From: Leptospira ainlahdjerensis
GTDB taxonomy: Bacteria; Spirochaetota; Leptospiria; Leptospirales; Leptospiraceae
Assembly: GCF_016919175.1 (NCBI RefSeq)
Contig: NZ_JAFFPU010000031.1
Coordinates: 1-64,000 of the forward strand
Length of the DNA: 64,000 bases
Direction: 5' to 3'
A model generated the notes under the pieces. The model ran no database searches, had not been told where the DNA came from, and was given only the letters and a program-made list of their open reading frames with translations. A program made the translations under genes and the position numbers. Shown here one piece after another: positions 1-13,203 of this stretch; the first letter of the stretch is position 1; every line of letters begins with the position of its first letter.

Positions 1-55
1 TTCCGTGTCCTTATTTTCTCCCCCGAAACGCATCCGATAACCGGGGTATTTTTCG

Positions 56-592
56 ATGATTCCTTTTGCGAGTTTAGGAAGGGCCTTTCTCGTAGCCTTT
101 ATCATCATCTTTATGATTTTGGCCTCGCTCTTTCGATCCTTGATTCAACCAGTAATCGTCGTTAGCGCCATTCCTTTTTCCTTGATTGGCGTCATTCTTG
201 CCTTCGTTTTACACGGGGAATACTTCGGTTTCCTCGCCTTTTTGGGAATAGTTGGTCTGGCCGGCGTGGTCGTAAACGATTCGATCGTCCTCGTTGACTT
301 CGCAAATCAATTGAGGATGGAAAAACCCGGCGAAGATATCGACTCGATTTTGGTTGAGACCGGGTTGTTGCGTCTGAGACCCGTGGTTCTCACTACCGTA
401 ACCACCGTTCTAGGTCTATTACCGACGGCCTATGGAATCGGAGGAAGGGATCCATTCTTAGTTCCGATGGCGCTTGCATTCGGTTGGGGACTTGCGTTTT
501 CTTCCTTCCTGACGTTAGTTGCGGTTCCGGTTTTGTATAAGACCGTTTATAACGCACAAGAGAGAATGAATCGAATTTTTAGACGAGCTTAG
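56..592 (+). pseudogene. RND efflux transporter, C-terminal fragment (TM8-TM12)
   Basis: The 178 codons from ATG 56 match the last five membrane segments of an RND (AcrB/heavy-metal type) inner-membrane proton antiporter. The order is a TM8 segment ([16 protein letters not shown]), a TM9 stretch, the TM10 motif region [17 protein letters not shown], then [18 protein letters not shown] (TM11) and TM12 near the end. A complete RND pump has about 1000 residues and 12 TMs. Upstream, this frame meets TAA at 38-40, and none of the three frames in 1-55 reads like the periplasmic loop that should precede TM8. The gene is therefore probably 5'-truncated or broken just before position 56. The window edge hides the rest, so an intact N-terminal half separated by a frameshift is possible. 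Family assignment is secure; pseudogene status is inferred. Confidence 0.6.
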
Positions 593-595
593 ACT

Positions 596-623
596 CCAGT
601 TCGGTTTTTTAAAATCGAACTGG
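596..623 (+). terminator. Hairpin after the RND fragment
   Basis: CCAGTTCG and CGAACTGG form an 8-bp stem, extended by TTTT/AAAA pairing, and start 4 bases after the RND stop codon. The T-run lies inside the hairpin and no U-tract follows, so an intrinsic terminator is plausible but not certain. Confidence 0.4.
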
Positions 624-728
624 GAACAAGAGAAAATCTAAAGTTTTGATCTATCAAGAAATATGAATATTCCAGAAATGTAATTCCCTCTTTGTCATGT
701 TGGAAACAGGACGGGATTCTTCCGTAAA

Positions 729-1112
729 AGCGGCGTCCCCCACCCTAAGTTTCACAACCTTACCCACAAGTTGTCTCGATCTTCAAAAAATTTGTTGGAA
801 CTACGACAAATCCACTGTAAAAGTCGCAAGCCCCGCCCAAAATTCGGGTGGAGGGGTGGGGTGGCGGGAAAAATTCCGGAAACTTTCCTTTATCATAAAA
901 TCAAACTTTTTGCAAGAAATAATTCTCATGTAGGAATTCCTACAAAACCCTTGTCTCGGGACGATTCTCGTTACAGATCATCCGCTCGGACTTGCGGGTA
1001 AGGTTTTGCTGATCTTGGGTGGCGGGAAAAATCGAAAGAATATTCTCTATCAGAGAAACTGCAGATTCACTGAGCACAATTCTCAAATTCATTCTTTGTA
1101 GGAACTCCAACA
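729..1112 (+). repeat. Two-unit intergenic repeat, copy A
   Basis: This is the first of four related blocks in the window; the others lie near 5.7-6.07, 11.5-11.86 and 18.16-18.56 kb. Unit 1 (about 768-944) holds a GCCCCGCCC / GGGTGG hairpin, a G-rich run at 846-868 fitting G3-N4-G4-N1-G4-N4-G3, then CCGGAAACTTTCC and TTTTTGCAAG, and ends in the perfect palindrome TGTAGGAATTCCTACA (929-944). Unit 2 (about 945-1112) repeats the same order in weaker form and ends in TGTAGGAACTCCAACA (1097-1112). The block lies between two convergent genes. No credible coding frame crosses it. Similarity was judged by eye. Confidence 0.75.
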
Positions 1113-1400
1113 AAACGTTTTAATGAGATTCTGGTTTCAATTTCTTCTTCAGCTTTGTAACGATCGGTTACTTCAACGAACACACGAGGAAAGTAACAAA
1201 GACTTTAAAAGTGTAACCCCATGTCTCTGGTCTAAAGTGTTACCTATGTCCCAGGATGTACAGCAATTTTCGAGTGAGGACTTCGGCAGATTCTCGCTGA
1301 TCAAAAAAGAATCATAAGCTTAACCAAGTAAAATCCTAACATCGTGTAAGAACTCTTACAGAAATAGAAATTGAATTGTTTTGAAACCGAAAAAAAAAGT
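1113..1400. other. Non-coding gap with an isolated palindrome
   Basis: I see no gene here. A solitary copy of the repeat palindrome, TGTAAGAACTCTTACA, lies at 1345-1360. Compared with the common TGTAGGA-N2-TCCTACA form, both arms have changed together (G to A and C to T), so pairing is kept. The remainder looks like decayed repeat sequence. Confidence 0.5.
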
Positions 1401-2597
<1,197 letters not shown>

Positions 2598-2642
2598 GGG
2601 GATTTGATTGAAAAGAGAAAACGCGAATTCTTCAAATCATTT

Positions 2643-3860
2643 TTAGGAAAGAATTCTTAAAAATTTTCCCTTTTTCCCCTGTCTCACCAAGTATTCTTTT
2701 CCCTTCTGGATCGCCAATTTTTCATCGGTTATCTTATCTTCCTCGAGATAGAGCCCGCCCGCTTTGATCAACCTTCTTCCTTCCGAGACGGAAGGGACAA
2801 AAGCCAATTTGCTCAAAACCCAAACGAGCAAAGGTTCGGGGGTTTCCGCAAAAAATTCTTCTCCGAGTTTTACTTCCGGAATTTCATCGGGGACTGCCCG
2901 TGACTTTGGATTGTGCACTTTTTTCCACTCTTCGATCGCTTCGCTGTTTTCAGAAGGCGACGAGAATTGGTCCATGATCAATTTTGCAAGTTCGGTTTTT
3001 ACTTCTTTCGGGTGGAGTTCTTTTTTTTCGATTCCATTCTTTCGATTTTGAATTTCCGAAAGCGGAAGATCGGTGAGAAGTTCAAAGTAATTCCACATCA
3101 GATCGTCACTGATGGACATGAGTTTTCCAAACATATCGATCGGAGCTTCCGTAATTCCCACGTAGTTTCCGAGGGACTTGGACATCTTCTTGGTACCGTC
3201 AAGACCGACTAACAGAGGAAGCGTGATTACACACTGTGCTTCCTTTCCGTATTCTCTCTGCAAATCCCTTCCCACAAGGAGGTTGAATTTTTGATCGGTT
3301 CCCCCCAGTTCGACGTCGCATTCCATCGCGACGGAATCATATCCCTGCACCAAGGGATATAAAAATTCTATCATCGAAATCGATTGTCCGGCTTTGTAAC
3401 GTTTGTTGAAATCGTCTCTCTCCAGCATTCTCGCGACGTTGTATTTAGAACTTAGAACAAGAACGTCCTCGAATTTCATCTCGCTGCACCAAGTTGAATT
3501 GTAGACGATTTTGGTTTTTTGAGGATCGAGAACCTTAAATACCTGGCTCTGATAGGTTTTCGAGTTTTCCAAAACTTCTTCTTTGGAAAGACGTTTTCTG
3601 GTTTCGGACTTTCCGGTTGGATCCCCGATCATTGCGGTAAAGTCTCCGAGTAAAAAGGAAACTTCATGACCTAGGTCTTGGAAGTGTTTCAGTTTTTTTA
3701 ACTGAACAAAATGTCCAAGATGAAGATCGGGGGCCGTAGGATCAAACCCTGCCTTAATTTTAAGCGTTCTTTTTTTGGTAAGTTTGGCTTTGAGTTCTTC
3801 TTCGCTGATTAAATCAACGCAACCCCGGCGAATAATTTCGATTTGTTTTTGAATGTCCAT
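2643..3860 (-). CDS. tyrS: Tyrosyl-tRNA synthetase
   Basis: Class I aminoacyl-tRNA synthetase that charges tRNA-Tyr in the cytoplasm. The HIGH-equivalent HLGH lies near residue 45 ([12 protein letters not shown]), the tyrosine-site region has [18 protein letters not shown], the KMSKS loop is KKMSKSLGN, and a C-terminal S4-like RNA-binding domain contains [18 protein letters not shown] start at ATG 3860 ([13 protein letters not shown]), giving 405 residues, the usual length. A longer reading upstream adds 39 hydrophobic residues that do not belong to the family. No strong Shine-Dalgarno is visible. Divergent from glpD with an 83-base gap. Confidence 0.95.
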   Translation of the reverse strand: MDIQKQIEIIRRGCVDLISEEELKAKLTKKRTLKIKAGFDPTAPDLHLGHFVQLKKLKHFQDLGHEVSFLLGDFTAMIGDPTGKSETRKRLSKEEVLENSKTYQSQVFKVLDPQKTKIVYNSTWCSEMKFEDVLVLSSKYNVARMLERDDFNKRYKAGQSISMIEFLYPLVQGYDSVAMECDVELGGTDQKFNLLVGRDLQREYGKEAQCVITLPLLVGLDGTKKMSKSLGNYVGITEAPIDMFGKLMSISDDLMWNYFELLTDLPLSEIQNRKNGIEKKELHPKEVKTELAKLIMDQFSSPSENSEAIEEWKKVHNPKSRAVPDEIPEVKLGEEFFAETPEPLLVWVLSKLAFVPSVSEGRRLIKAGGLYLEEDKITDEKLAIQKGKEYLVRQGKKGKFLRILS

Positions 3861-3943
3861 GCAAGAAAAAATGGTTACGATTGTGAAACTTAATGCAAAT
3901 TTGCAGGGGGAAAGAAACCTGTAAAGCAGGAAGAATTGTGAAA

Positions 3944-5545
3944 ATGGAAAAACAAGGCAGAGCCGAACAAATTTCAAAATTACAAAAAGAACCTTATGAT
4001 ATTCTCTTTATTGGAGGAGGATCCACCGGTGCCGGGGCGGCTTTTGACGCCGCAAAAAGAGGTTATAAAACTGCTCTAATCGAAAAGAGTGATTTTGCCT
4101 CCGGGACCTCCTCCCGTTCCACAAAGCTGATTCACGGCGGAGTCCGATACTTGGCTCAGTTTCACTTTAAACTGATTCACGAGGCTCTTACGGAAAGACA
4201 GAGACTTTTAGAAAACGCGCCCCATCTTGTCAAACCCCTCAAATTTGTTCTTCCGGCCTATCGTTTTTACGAAAGACCTTACTACGGAATTGGACTTACC
4301 CTCTACGATATTCTTGCATCTAGAGGAAAGCTTCCTTCTCACAAAACGATTTCGAAATCCGAAACCATTTCAGAATTTTCCGCGATTAAAAAAGACGGTC
4401 TTTTCGGGGCAATTACATATTATGACGCCCAATTCAATGATTCCCGTTTAAACGTCCTTCTCGCGAGAGCCGCGGAGAAAGAAGGAGCAACGGTCGCAAA
4501 TAGAGTCGAACTCGTATCTTTTATCAAGGAGAATGGAAAACTCAAAGGCGCCAATCTCAAGGATCTTGAAACCGGAAAGATATTTCCAATCTATACAAAG
4601 GTAATCGCAAATACAACGGGGGTTTGGGTGGATCATGTTCGGAAACTGGACGATCCAAGGACGTTTAACGTGTTGTCCCCGAGTCAAGGAATTCATCTTG
4701 TTTTTTCCAAAGAAAAAATCCCCTGCGAATCGGCTATGATCATCCCAAAGACAAAGGACGGAAGAGTTGTCTTTATCATTCCTTGGGAAGATCATGTGAT
4801 CTTAGGAACTACGGATACACCGATTGAAAATCCGGGAGACGAACCGCTTCCGATCGGAAACGAAGTTCAATTCTTATTGGATACCGGAAACGATTATTTA
4901 GAATCGAAAGTATCGCAAAAGGATATTCTTTCTGTCTTTGTGGGGATTCGCCCTCTCATCTCTCCGGAAGGAAATCAGGATACAAAAAATATTTCTAGAG
5001 AAGAAGTGATTCTCGTTTCCAACTCGGGTCTTGTGACGATGGGAGGAGGAAAATGGTCCACGTATAGAAAGATGGCGGAAGAACTTGTGGATAGACTCGT
5101 TCAAGTTGGAAATATTGAGACCAAAGAAGAATGTTCTACAAAAATATATCCTTTCCCCGGATCCAAGGGTTATTCCGAAACTCTCCATAAAGAATTGGAA
5201 AAAACCTATAAGATCGAAACCAAGTTTGCCAAACGCCTTCAGAACTACTATGGAACCGAGGTTTTCGAGGTTTTAGGAAAAAAACCCAAACTGATCGGAA
5301 AGGGAATTCCTTTTTTTGAAGAAGAAGTCGTTTTTGCGGTCAAAGAAGAATTCGCTTTAGGCGTTACCGATATTCTTGCGAGAAGATTTCGGATTCTTTT
5401 CTTAGACCTGGATTTGTCTCAAAAAATGGTAGCTCCTGTGGCGACAATTCTTGCGAAACAACTCAAATGGAAAGAAAAGATAAGGAAGACCGAAGAAATG
5501 GAAGCTTTGAATCTTATCGAGAGTTTAAAAAAATCATATCGATAA
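3944..5545 (+). CDS. glpD: FAD-dependent glycerol-3-phosphate dehydrogenase
   Basis: Oxidises sn-glycerol-3-phosphate to dihydroxyacetone phosphate and passes electrons to the quinone pool at the membrane. The FAD dinucleotide motif is [18 protein letters not shown] near residue 25. It is followed by the family signature [18 protein letters not shown], and a later [17 protein letters not shown] segment supports GlpD/GlpA over other FAD oxidases. A C-terminal helical DAO_C-like region completes about 533 residues. I chose ATG 3944 (MEKQGRAEQ), preceded by AGGAAG; GTG 3938 and an upstream ATG at 3893 are alternatives. It is a single gene divergent from tyrS, with repeat copy B downstream. Leptospira grow on long-chain fatty acids and need glycerol-3-phosphate metabolism for lipid turnover, which fits (established knowledge). 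Confidence 0.93.
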   Translation: MEKQGRAEQISKLQKEPYDILFIGGGSTGAGAAFDAAKRGYKTALIEKSDFASGTSSRSTKLIHGGVRYLAQFHFKLIHEALTERQRLLENAPHLVKPLKFVLPAYRFYERPYYGIGLTLYDILASRGKLPSHKTISKSETISEFSAIKKDGLFGAITYYDAQFNDSRLNVLLARAAEKEGATVANRVELVSFIKENGKLKGANLKDLETGKIFPIYTKVIANTTGVWVDHVRKLDDPRTFNVLSPSQGIHLVFSKEKIPCESAMIIPKTKDGRVVFIIPWEDHVILGTTDTPIENPGDEPLPIGNEVQFLLDTGNDYLESKVSQKDILSVFVGIRPLISPEGNQDTKNISREEVILVSNSGLVTMGGGKWSTYRKMAEELVDRLVQVGNIETKEECSTKIYPFPGSKGYSETLHKELEKTYKIETKFAKRLQNYYGTEVFEVLGKKPKLIGKGIPFFEEEVVFAVKEEFALGVTDILARRFRILFLDLDLSQKMVAPVATILAKQLKWKEKIRKTEEMEALNLIESLKKSYR

Positions 5546-5688
5546 AATCCTTTGACGACTCTTCGCCGATAGGGATAAAAGAAGAAAAATAACCTAAGTT
5601 TCCTATATTCTAAAATTAGAATGTAGTTAAAAAATAAAAGAATCTCTCGTAGAAATTAACCACAATTTCATCATGAAAACCGTCGAGC

Positions 5689-6069
5689 CCCACCCTGACT
5701 TGTGGGTCATAATCTTACCCACAAGTTCTCTGGATCTTCAGGGAATTTGTGGGAACTCCGACAAGTCCACTGTGAAAGTCGCGAGCCCCACCCATATTTC
5801 GGGTGGTGGGGCGGGTGGCGGAAAAAGTCCGGAAACTTTCCTCTATCACAAAATCAGACTTTTTGCAAGTAAAAACTTCTTTGTCGAAGTTCCTACAAAA
5901 CGCTTTCCCATAGACGATCATAGTCGCAGTTCCTCACAAACTTGTGGGTATGGTTGTGCTTCGGGTGTAGGCGTCAAGTGGTGGGAAGACTCTGGAGATT
6001 TTTCCTTATGAGAAAAATCCCTCTTGTGCAAATAAAATTCTTCCTCTTCGGTTTGTAGGAGTTCCTACA
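5689..6069 (+). repeat. Two-unit intergenic repeat, copy B
   Basis: Same order as copy A: GAGCCCCACCC with a lead-in, then from about 5721 ACAAGTTCTCTGGATCTTC, a GCCCCACCC/GGGTGGTGGGGC hairpin, a G-rich run at 5801-5821 (the last G-tract is only GG), CCGGAAACTTTCC, TTTTTGCAAG and a decayed palindrome at 5882-5897. Unit 2 ends in TGTAGGAGTTCCTACA (6054-6069), which lies only 3 bases beyond the rpoD stop codon. On the rpoD transcript this folds as an 8-bp stem with a 4-base loop. The rest of the 5546-6072 gap holds an AT-rich palindrome (CTATATTCTAA / TTAGAATGTAG, 5603-5626) and no gene. The neighbouring genes, glpD and rpoD, are convergent. Confidence 0.75.
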
Positions 6070-6072
6070 AAA

Positions 6073-7834
<1,762 letters not shown>

Positions 7835-7849
7835 TCAAATTCCCTCTAT

Positions 7850-9653
<1,804 letters not shown>

Positions 9654-9660
9654 AGCCCAC

Positions 9661-10107
<447 letters not shown>

Positions 10108-10168
10108 AGGTTTTATGATTCTTTAAAGAGAGGAATCTTGTGGATTCCGGTTTTAACAAAGCCTAAAC

Positions 10169-10378
10169 TTAGGCTTTGTCTTTTTTAGAGAAAAGGCGTT
10201 TTTTCTTCTCAGCTTTTCTTTTCGCGGATTCGATCGCTTTTTTCTTTTTGATACTTGGTTTTTCGAAGTATTCTCTGCGTTTGATTTCGCTCATGATCCC
10301 AGCGTTTGCGCAGTCGCGTTTGAAACGTTTCAGAGCCGATTCAATCGATTCTCCGTCTTTAACAATGATTCCTACCAT
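10169..10378 (-). CDS. rpsU: 30S ribosomal protein S21
   Basis: Small basic protein of the 30S subunit that helps mRNA base-pair with 16S rRNA at initiation. I start at ATG 10378 (MVGIIVKDGESIESALKRFK), giving 69 residues. The reading frame extends 12 residues upstream, but the conserved S21 sequence begins here and AAGGAA lies upstream. The core KRFKRDCANAGIMSEIKRREYFEKPS and the Lys-rich tail are typical. First gene of the rpsU-yqeY-dnaG-rpoD unit. Confidence 0.95.
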   Translation of the reverse strand: MVGIIVKDGESIESALKRFKRDCANAGIMSEIKRREYFEKPSIKKKKAIESAKRKAEKKKRLFSKKDKA

Positions 10379-10491
10379 TCGATTTTTTGATTCCTTCGTT
10401 TTAATAGATGTCACGAAAACGAAACGTTCGGTGACAAAATTGCATGCAAATAGAACTACCGATTTCCAAAAGAAATGGATAGACCAGATTT

Positions 10492-10522
10492 ACATTACCG
10501 GAAAAAGGGGGTATTATGTCAA
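10492..10522 (-). promoter_or_regulatory. Candidate promoter ahead of rpsU
   Basis: On the minus strand, a perfect TTGACA (10522-10517) is followed after 19 bases by TAATGT (10497-10492), about 115 bases before the rpsU start. The spacer is longer than the ideal 17 bases, so this is a tentative call for the operon promoter. Confidence 0.35.
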
Positions 10523-10571
10523 GGGTTTTCCGACAAAATCTCAGATTCCTGTCGAGATTCTCCAGAAACTT

Positions 10572-10784
10572 TTAGGCTGCAAAGAATTCGGCTCTCTGAA
10601 TTTCGGAGATTTCGATCTGAGCCACAATTCCGGTTTTCCCGTTTTTAATCACTACATCGCCGTTCAATCTTCTATTTTTATCGAGTTCGATCACGGTTCC
10701 GTTTTTTAAATGGAGGATGATATCGATTCCTCTGTAGTCGATGTATCGCGCCAAGGTATTCTTGAACTTTTCTGCTTGATTCAT
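10572..10784 (-). CDS. Small conserved hypothetical protein
   Basis: A 70-residue soluble protein that I cannot name. The start ATG 10784 (MNQAEKFKNTLARYIDYRG) is fixed by a strong GGAGGAAAGT Shine-Dalgarno; the longer upstream reading lacks support. The C-terminal half is rich in beta-type alternation (IDIILHLKNGTVIELDKNRR, then VVIKNGKTGIVAQIEISEI), suggesting a small beta-barrel or Sm-like fold. That is an impression only. It lies between the degenerate GGDEF protein and rpsU on the same strand, about 190 bases before rpsU. Confidence 0.7.
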   Translation of the reverse strand: MNQAEKFKNTLARYIDYRGIDIILHLKNGTVIELDKNRRLNGDVVIKNGKTGIVAQIEISEIQRAEFFAA

Positions 10785-10905
10785 ACTTTCCTCCGAAGCT
10801 TTGAAGCCTCGTGAAAAGTTACGGTACAATCCCGGAATCCCTGAAGAACTTTTTAAAAAAGGCAAACTTTGTACATCGGAGAGAAAAGAATTCGCTTAAC
10901 AAGCG

Positions 10906-11349
10906 TCATGTACTTTTTGAAGAAACGAGAAGTTCTTTCCAAATCGGCTCCAAACTTTCCAACGGAGAATTGAGTTCCATAAACTGAATTTCGTAATCCA
11001 CGATGAGGTGGTTGACTTGAAAGACTACTTCGTCAAAACGAGCTTGAACGATCTCGATTTTACAATCGGGAGAAAGTGTAAGAATGGATCGTGAATTGAG
11101 GACATACAATTTGTCGTAGGGTCTGAGATGAGCTTGGATGATCGCTTTGAGTTCTTTCATAATCTCTCCGGATCTCTGTTCTCCTAAGAGTTTAAAATAA
11201 GAATAAAGATCCTGGAAGCGAAAATGGGTGATCACCATTTCCGTACTCAAGGAGTTTCGAATGTCTCTCAAAAGTTGATCCGAAAATTCTTCGAAGAGAT
11301 CTTCCGAAATTTTATACTTATGAGTGATCGGTTTGATTGTTGATTCCAC
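10906..11349 (-). CDS. Degenerate GGDEF-like protein
   Basis: A 147-residue protein starting at GTG 11349 behind AGGAAAAGG. The layout resembles a single GGDEF (diguanylate cyclase) domain: LGEQRSGEIMKELKAIIQAHLRPYD corresponds to the helix and LRxxD segment before the active site, and the strand after it ends in LSP. Where an active enzyme has RLGGDEF, this protein has VLNSRSILTL, so neither the catalytic Gly-Gly-Asp/Glu-Glu nor an obvious RxxD inhibitory site remains. If the relationship holds, it cannot make c-di-GMP and may be a regulatory or partner-binding relic. The assignment is by pattern and moderately uncertain. Located upstream of the rpsU operon. Confidence 0.6.
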   Translation of the reverse strand: MESTIKPITHKYKISEDLFEEFSDQLLRDIRNSLSTEMVITHFRFQDLYSYFKLLGEQRSGEIMKELKAIIQAHLRPYDKLYVLNSRSILTLSPDCKIEIVQARFDEVVFQVNHLIVDYEIQFMELNSPLESLEPIWKELLVSSKST

Positions 11350-11470
11350 GAGCCTTTTCCTCTTTTTTTGAATATCGGATTGGATTCTTACGAAAACGCA
11401 AGATTCTTCCCTTCGTTTTCTAATTTTTCAAACAGGAATTCCGAGCCCATTTCAAAACTGGAAAGAAAAT

Positions 11471-11860
11471 TGTAGGAGCTCCTACTAAACGCTCTCTTCC
11501 AGCTTGTGGGCGCTAAACCTTAGCGCAAGTCCTCCGAATCTTTGCGGAGAATCTGTAGGAACTACGACACTCTTCCGTGAAAGTCGCGGGCCCCGCCCTG
11601 ATCTTGGGTGGAGGGGTGGGTGGCGGGAAAAACTCCGAGGACTTTCCTCTATCAGAAAATTCTAATTTTGCAAGCGCAAATCCCAGTGTAGGAACTCTTA
11701 CAAAATTCCCCATATAGAGGGCAATTCTCGTTGTTTCTCCTGCAACTTTTGGGTAAGGTTATGCAAATCTCGGGTGGGTGCTGGAAAAATTCCGGAAACT
11801 TTTTTCTATCACAAAATTCTAATCTTGCAAATCAAAAGTCTCTTTGAAGGAACTCCAACA
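11471..11860 (+). repeat. Two-unit intergenic repeat, copy C
   Basis: Same family as copies A and B. It opens with TGTAGGAGCTCCTACT (11471-11486). Unit 1 (about 11525-11702) contains GTGAAAGTCGCGGGCCCCGC, a G-rich run at 11606-11627 fitting G3-N4-G4-N1-G3-N4-G3, ACTTTCCTCTATCAGAAAA, and ends TGTAGGAACTCTTACA (11687-11702). Unit 2 ends TGAAGGAACTCCAACA (11845-11860). Unlike the other copies it lies between divergent genes (the GGDEF-like gene and fbp). The rest of 11350-12035 shows no gene; only the last about 40 bases before fbp look like a leader. Confidence 0.75.
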
Positions 11861-12035
11861 AAGCCCTTTCTAAAGGTTGCGTTTGTGGGATTTGGGGTAG
11901 TCGAGTCCTAAAAACGGGGAGTTCCCACAAATTCAGGTTTTGAACGAAATTCTCAAATCATTTCGAGGAGAGCTTTTCGCTTGAATTCGCAGGCACTCGT
12001 AAAACTCTGTTGGAATCATTTTTCTCGAGGAATTT

Positions 12036-13064
12036 ATGTCTGTTCATCCTACACAAACATTGAGTCTTTCCCAGTATTTAATCGAGGAACAGCTCAAGTT
12101 ACCCCAGGCAACCGGGGATTTTACGGCGCTGATGAGTCATTTGGTTTATGCGGCTAAAATCGTATCCAGAGAGGTTCGCAAAGCCGGACTTTTAGAAAAC
12201 ATTCTCGGTTCCACGGACGTCGTCAACGTACAAGGTGAAACCCAGATGAAACTGGATGAGTATGCGGATAAGGTATTCAATCACACTCTCACCCGTTGCG
12301 GTCACCTCTGTATTCTCGGAAGTGAAGAACACGAAGAAACCGTGCCCGTTCCAAACGGATATAAGATCGGAAAATATACGATCGCGATCGATCCTCTCGA
12401 CGGTTCCTCCAACATCGACGCCAACGTTTCCATTGGCACGATTTTTTCGGTTCATCTGAGAAAAAGCCCCGGTGGAACTCCAGGAACGTTAGGTGATCTT
12501 CTCCAGCAAGGGTCCAAACAGAGAGCGGCCGGCTACGTTTTATACGGCTCCTCAACGATGCTCGTTCTCTGCACCGGCAAGGGAGTTTCCGGTTTTACTT
12601 TGGATCCTTCTTGCGGAGAATTCATTCTTTCTCATCCGGATATGCAAATGCCCGAGACCGGGGGGATCTATTCCATCAATGAAGGGAACTATAACTACTG
12701 GTCCGACGAAGTTAAAAACTATATCCGCGATATCAAATCGATCGAAGGCGGAAAAAAACCTCAATCGGGAAGATATATCGGCTCCTTGGTAGCGGACTTT
12801 CACAGAAACCTCTTGAAAGGTGGGATCTTCCTCTATCCGAACGATACAAAATCCACAAAGTATCCAAACGGGAAATTAAGACTTCTATACGAAGCCGCAC
12901 CGATGGCATTTATCGCAGAACAAGCGGGTGGTGTTGCAGTTACGGTTTACGGTGAAAGAATTTTGGATCTAACCCCGGAAGAATTACACCAACGTACCAC
13001 GTTGGTCGTGGGGAGCAAAAAAGAAGTGGAACACTTTTTGAAATTCGCTCCCAAAAAGCCTTAA
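12036..13064 (+). CDS. fbp: Fructose-1,6-bisphosphatase, class I
   Basis: Hydrolyses fructose-1,6-bisphosphate to fructose-6-phosphate, the committed gluconeogenic step, in the cytoplasm. Class I hallmarks are GSEEHEE, the metal-site motif IDPLDGSSNIDANVSIGTIF, the substrate region near RYIGSLVADFHRNLLKGG and the C-terminal GKLRLLYEAAPMAFIAEQAGG. At 342 residues it is of standard length. The ATG at 12036 follows CGAGGAATTT. Leptospira use fatty acids rather than sugars as main carbon, so gluconeogenesis is essential (established knowledge). Single gene; a good hairpin follows at 13136. Confidence 0.97.
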   Translation: MSVHPTQTLSLSQYLIEEQLKLPQATGDFTALMSHLVYAAKIVSREVRKAGLLENILGSTDVVNVQGETQMKLDEYADKVFNHTLTRCGHLCILGSEEHEETVPVPNGYKIGKYTIAIDPLDGSSNIDANVSIGTIFSVHLRKSPGGTPGTLGDLLQQGSKQRAAGYVLYGSSTMLVLCTGKGVSGFTLDPSCGEFILSHPDMQMPETGGIYSINEGNYNYWSDEVKNYIRDIKSIEGGKKPQSGRYIGSLVADFHRNLLKGGIFLYPNDTKSTKYPNGKLRLLYEAAPMAFIAEQAGGVAVTVYGERILDLTPEELHQRTTLVVGSKKEVEHFLKFAPKKP

Positions 13065-13135
13065 ATAAAAATCAAAAAAAGGTTTCGGTTTTCTCAGAAT
13101 TCCACAGGCAAGTTTTATCGATTCCGACCTGAACT

Positions 13136-13168
13136 ACGGAGGCGATTTTCATTTTGTATCGTCTCCGT
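13136..13168 (+). terminator. Probable intrinsic terminator of fbp
   Basis: ACGGAGGCGAT pairs with ATCGTCTCCGT (11 bp, one G-U) across a T-rich loop and is followed by GTTTCTT. It lies 71 bases after fbp and may also serve the convergent kinase gene. Confidence 0.55.
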
Positions 13169-13203
13169 GTTTCTTCTCAAAGAACACCGATCTTTTCGAT
13201 CTT

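Noticed and set aside
697..1317. Overlapping ORFs of 64-78 codons (697-933, 771-1001, 1123-1317)
   Set aside because: They run through the intergenic repeat; the first two overlap each other, compositions are odd and no domain is seen. Repeat copies carry indels that break the frames.
3861..3977. N-terminal extension of tyrS
   Set aside because: It would add a hydrophobic 39-residue stretch that no TyrS has.
5673..6011. 112-codon ORF inside repeat copy B
   Set aside because: It spans repeat sequence, its Shine-Dalgarno is weak and it has no resemblance to any protein; the other copies do not keep the frame.
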